A program made the translations under genes and the position numbers. This document shows, piece by piece, positions 60,621-64,000 of a stretch of DNA of 64,000 bases. The notes beneath the pieces are model-generated. The model made no database searches, had not been told where the DNA came from, and was given only the letters and a program-made list of their open reading frames with translations. Numbering within the stretch: the stretch's first letter is position 1; each line of letters starts with the position of its first letter. This DNA comes from Torymus aiolomorphi (taxonomy: Eukaryota > Arthropoda > Insecta > Hymenoptera > Torymidae): contig CM070875.1 in assembly GCA_036365515.1 (NCBI GenBank), positions 10,146,001 through 10,210,000 of the forward strand, read 5' to 3'.

Positions 60621-62096
60621 GAAGTCTTAATTTCCATTTTATTTCTTTTCGCTGACAAACCCTGACAATATAAATTCTCGTATACGTTCAATCGTATACA
60701 GTATCACTATATGTATAACACACATGAGAGATTTTCGAGTATATATACGCGCGTCTGCGTAATTTCCCGCCGTAATTGCGCCACAGGCATATACAAGTAA
60801 CCGCGTTCCCCGCAGAGACGAGTCTCTAATTTAGCTTTAGTTTTTCGTCACACGACGCCGTCACGAGATATAATCTCTCTTTTTTTTTTTTTGCCTCGAA
60901 CGTGTGTATCGTCGTTTGTCAGGATAACACTGATTTTCCCGCGCGTACGCGCGCAGATCGTCTCTATTTGTTCTTATTTTACCGTGGGAGAACGACACGC
61001 ACGCGGGAGGTTTAAGGATAAATGATCGCGGTCGCGGGGGGAGGTATGTCTGTACTGTGCGGATGGGTGGAGCGTATGGGAGAAAAAATGCATTAGGTTA
61101 TAAGGATAATTGATAACTGCAGCGCAGCGCGGTATGTGTTGGATTTGTGTTTTTTTTTCGATATAATTAATTGATGGATTAAGAGAGGACGTTGTCTTTT
61201 GACGTATGTATATGATACTGATGGGTTGATTGAGTATAGAAGTAGGGCAATATTGTTTAATGTTATATGTATGGATTGTTGAGGCAGTTTCTGTGGAACG
61301 GATGTTGAATTGTGTATGTGTGTGGGAGTATACGTCACAAGTGTGCTTTAAATAAAAACAAAGAGAAAAGTATATGCTTGCGGAGTATTAATGAATTGAC
61401 TCGATTAATATCAAACTTTCTGGGAAAATGTGTTATTACAATGAATTTAGGAATAAATGAAGCTGGAGATATGTCTGTTCCGGTTACAGACTTCTACGTA
61501 ACTTTTTCTTTCTTTGTTATTTTAAGATAATAATTGTGATTGGTAATAATGACTTCAATCACCTGCTATTTATGAGAATGCGAAGAACAGTAAGCGACAG
61601 GAACAATTTACTATAATGGTTAAAAACTATTAAGACAAATATAAAAATATAGTTTAGACGTTACAGTCTATTGAACCTACTTTTGTCATATTTAAATATT
61701 AAACGAAAGTACAGAATTTTCATTACAATGTTAAATACTCTTAAAATGCTTAATCTATAACCCAAAGGGCACAATCATACCATAATTACATATTTTAATG
61801 TTAAAATATTCTCCTACGGCAACCCAATTACTATCCCCCCAACCACCTGAAACATTAGCAGTATATGACACACAAGATTAGAGAAGTGATCACCTCTAAT
61901 TCCATCCCGCGTACACATCACTCGCGCTAAAACAGACACCGCGCGCATCAATAACGCACAATTAATCCGCAATTATATACTATTCGCACACACGCACTTT
62001 CGTCGCCGCCTTATTTGTCGATCGATTAATAAAAGAACGAGCGCAAATAAACTATATTATGCCGGTAATAAAGACAGTAGCGTGCGCGCGCATGAT

Positions 62097-62113
62097 ACAC
62101 ACACACACACACA

Positions 62114-62178
<65 letters not shown>
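62097..62178. repeat. (AC)n microsatellite
   Basis: About 80 bp of AC with a single acat interruption, flanked by gcgcgc on the left. Confidence 0.95.
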
Positions 62179-62179
<1 letters not shown>

Positions 62180-63587
62180 GTTCTGAAACAGAAGCGCGCA
62201 TTTGATAATTAGTTGTGTGCGCTCGCGCGTCTTCAAACAATCGCGTTGGAGACGAAGACGACGCGTGTGCGTCGTGCACGTATTATACGGATGATCGCGC
62301 TGTTTCGGTGAGGGAAAGGGTTACGAAATGTATTAATTGTCTTTTCGATCGGGTTTTTTCCTCTTTTTTGAGAATTTCCATGCGGAAGGTGCGTGCGCCC
62401 GAGTCAATGTTTTTCTTACGAAGTTAGCTCGCGCTGATGAGTTTGTAAATAAAAATAGTGGCTCACGCGCGGAGCTCGCTGTGTATAGTTGTGTGATTTA
62501 GAGGAGCAATAAATAATGATAATTTAGAGTCGGGCATGCGTATATAGGTATAATATGAGTCGCGTTTTTCTGGAATGGTGTTGGGTCGAAACAAAGGTGG
62601 ATGCACGATGTTTTCGTAAGCTATTATATTATTGGCCGGATTTATTGTTATTTTTAAACGTTGCACCTGTGAAAGCGGAAAATCGAGAGCATCCCGGAAT
62701 CTTTTCCCGCAGACGAGATTTAGTATGCCATTCAGCGGGCGTCTTTAAAATATATATCAAGCGCAGAAGTATATACATATATACATAAGATTCCCGCACT
62801 CTTAAAGAGAAAAAGTTCCTTAAGAAAAGTCGTTTAGAAATTTATGTAGCCAGCAAAGTTCGTTCGCCGCGCTGCTATCTAAATTTCATTAACTACACGC
62901 CTGCGATGCTATTCTAAATCTCTCGAAAGACCCCCATTCAACTCTAAAAATAGCAGCACATACTTTTCCCCGCACAAACAATAAAAATAAAAAAGAAACT
63001 AAAATAAGAAAACGTTTCAATTTTATTACTTCACTTCGTACTTGGTAAATCCTATTTCCACCTATGATGCACACACAAATTCTGTCTCTCTTGGCCATAT
63101 CATATCTCGCGTCTTGATTTCGCAATTCGAACTTCACGTTGCCGCTGCGACGTTGACGTAGTCGTTCGCACGCGACGCGCGTGTGACGTCACGATATAAA
63201 GCTTTAATACCTTCCGCATGGCGTTGTGCGTGCGTATAGATATATATTGTGTATAAGCTTTGGAAAAGGAAATAATTGTTATTCTAAGGTTGCGAGCGGC
63301 ATACATCAAAATCCAAATGACATGGCAGTGACTGAGAGAGAGAGAGAAAGAGAGAGAGACAGAGATGCGGTCTTTGTTAGTGCGCGCAGACGACGGTGAC
63401 GATATTAATGAAAAAAATTGCTCCTGGAGAGAAACTGTAATCCGCGAGGGATGAAAACAAAGATTAACTTTTATTTCTGGACGAGCGGCGAAGGTTGTCT
63501 TTTTTTTTATAGTGAATAGAAGTTTTACGTGCACACTGAGTGGCTCTTATCTGTAGTTTTCAAGTCTATCAATATTAGAAAAAAAAA

Positions 63588-63954
63588 TTTTTCAACGAAA
63601 TTTAAACATTGCAAAAATAGATATCACCAATTAAAGAAAAGTTCAACTGACAATATAAATCCTCTTTTTTTTTATCCGATTCAAAATTGGAAGGGGTCAT
63701 CTTGTTCCTTGCCCAATTTCATACGGAGTCAACGATATGAAAATTAAAAAATTTTCAAAACCTGCAAAGATACATCCACTTTGAAAATTTTTCAATTTTT
63801 ATACCGATGATTCTCGATACGAAGTTGCACAAGGAATAAAATGAGCCCTTCCAATTTTGAATCGGATGAAAAATAAAAAAAATTCATAATGTTTGCCGAA
63901 CTTTTTTTTAATTGACGATATCTACTTTTGCAATGTTGAAATTTCGTTGAAAAA
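63588..63954. repeat. Fold-back element, about 180-bp arms
   Basis: The whole stretch folds on itself around about 63770. ttcaacgaaatttaaacatt pairs with aatgttgaaatttcgttgaa, and atccgattcaaaattggaag with cttccaattttgaatcggat; the pairing continues to gaaaattttcaaa near the centre. Arms differ by scattered substitutions and small gaps. Almost no loop. Non-coding. Confidence 0.75.
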
Positions 63955-64000
63955 CAGTATATTTTATTTATGTGACCAATTCTCGCGGTGAAGCCACCAA

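Noticed and set aside
63100..63534. 144-codon minus-strand frame near the right edge
   Set aside because: No recognisable domain, Ser/Leu stretch from a GA microsatellite, no supporting splice or family signal.

Overview
The window is nuclear DNA of an animal, most likely an insect. It is AT-rich between genes, the genes are split by spliceosomal GT-AG introns (one looks like GC-AG), dinucleotide microsatellites are long, and every protein recognised is a conserved metazoan family. The microsatellite style makes me lean to Hymenoptera, but nothing here proves the order. There are no operons, bacterial genes, CRISPR arrays or tRNA genes that I can see.

Layout. (1) 1.6-2.9 kb, plus: the C-terminal exons of the GATOR2 subunit WDR24; the rest lies left of the window. 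(2) 4.2 kb: a degraded 5S rRNA-like sequence. (3) 5.3-8.7 kb, minus: the Ral GTPase, with two alternative last exons that give different CAAX tails. (4) 12.0-13.1 kb, plus: the peroxin PEX14. (5) 14.8-16.2 kb, minus: the CTDNEP1/Dullard phosphatase. (6) 20.2-31.4 kb, plus: an ORP5/8-type oxysterol-binding protein with PH, ORD and C-terminal membrane anchor in 15 coding exons. (7) 35.4-35.7 kb, plus: a small winged-helix-like protein. (8) 38.2-46.2 kb, plus: the R7-family regulator RGS7. (9) 47.1-49.0 kb, minus: TMEM39, tail-to-tail with RGS7. (10) 51.5-57.7 kb, minus: an SLC16/monocarboxylate-type transporter. From 57.7 kb to the end I found only upstream DNA and repeats.

The genes do not form one pathway. 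Several act at membranes: CTDNEP1 and ORP8 in ER/nuclear-envelope lipid handling, TMEM39 in the ER, WDR24 at the lysosome, Ral in vesicle tethering. Their neighbourhood is probably coincidental. Exon joins were made by hand. Reading phase closes across every junction I call, and each full-length coding sequence totals a multiple of three.

The most unusual content is not genic. About a dozen fold-back (inverted-repeat) elements lie between genes and in introns. Two groups stand out: elements whose hairpins share a 13-bp loop motif (CTCGCTNCGCTCG), including one 193-bp copy present in opposite orientations 8.4 kb apart; and three loci (about 0.2-0.85, 40.3-40.7 and 56.6-57.1 kb) made of degenerate tetramers such as GTAC repeated at exactly 10-bp spacing, which is the DNA helical period.
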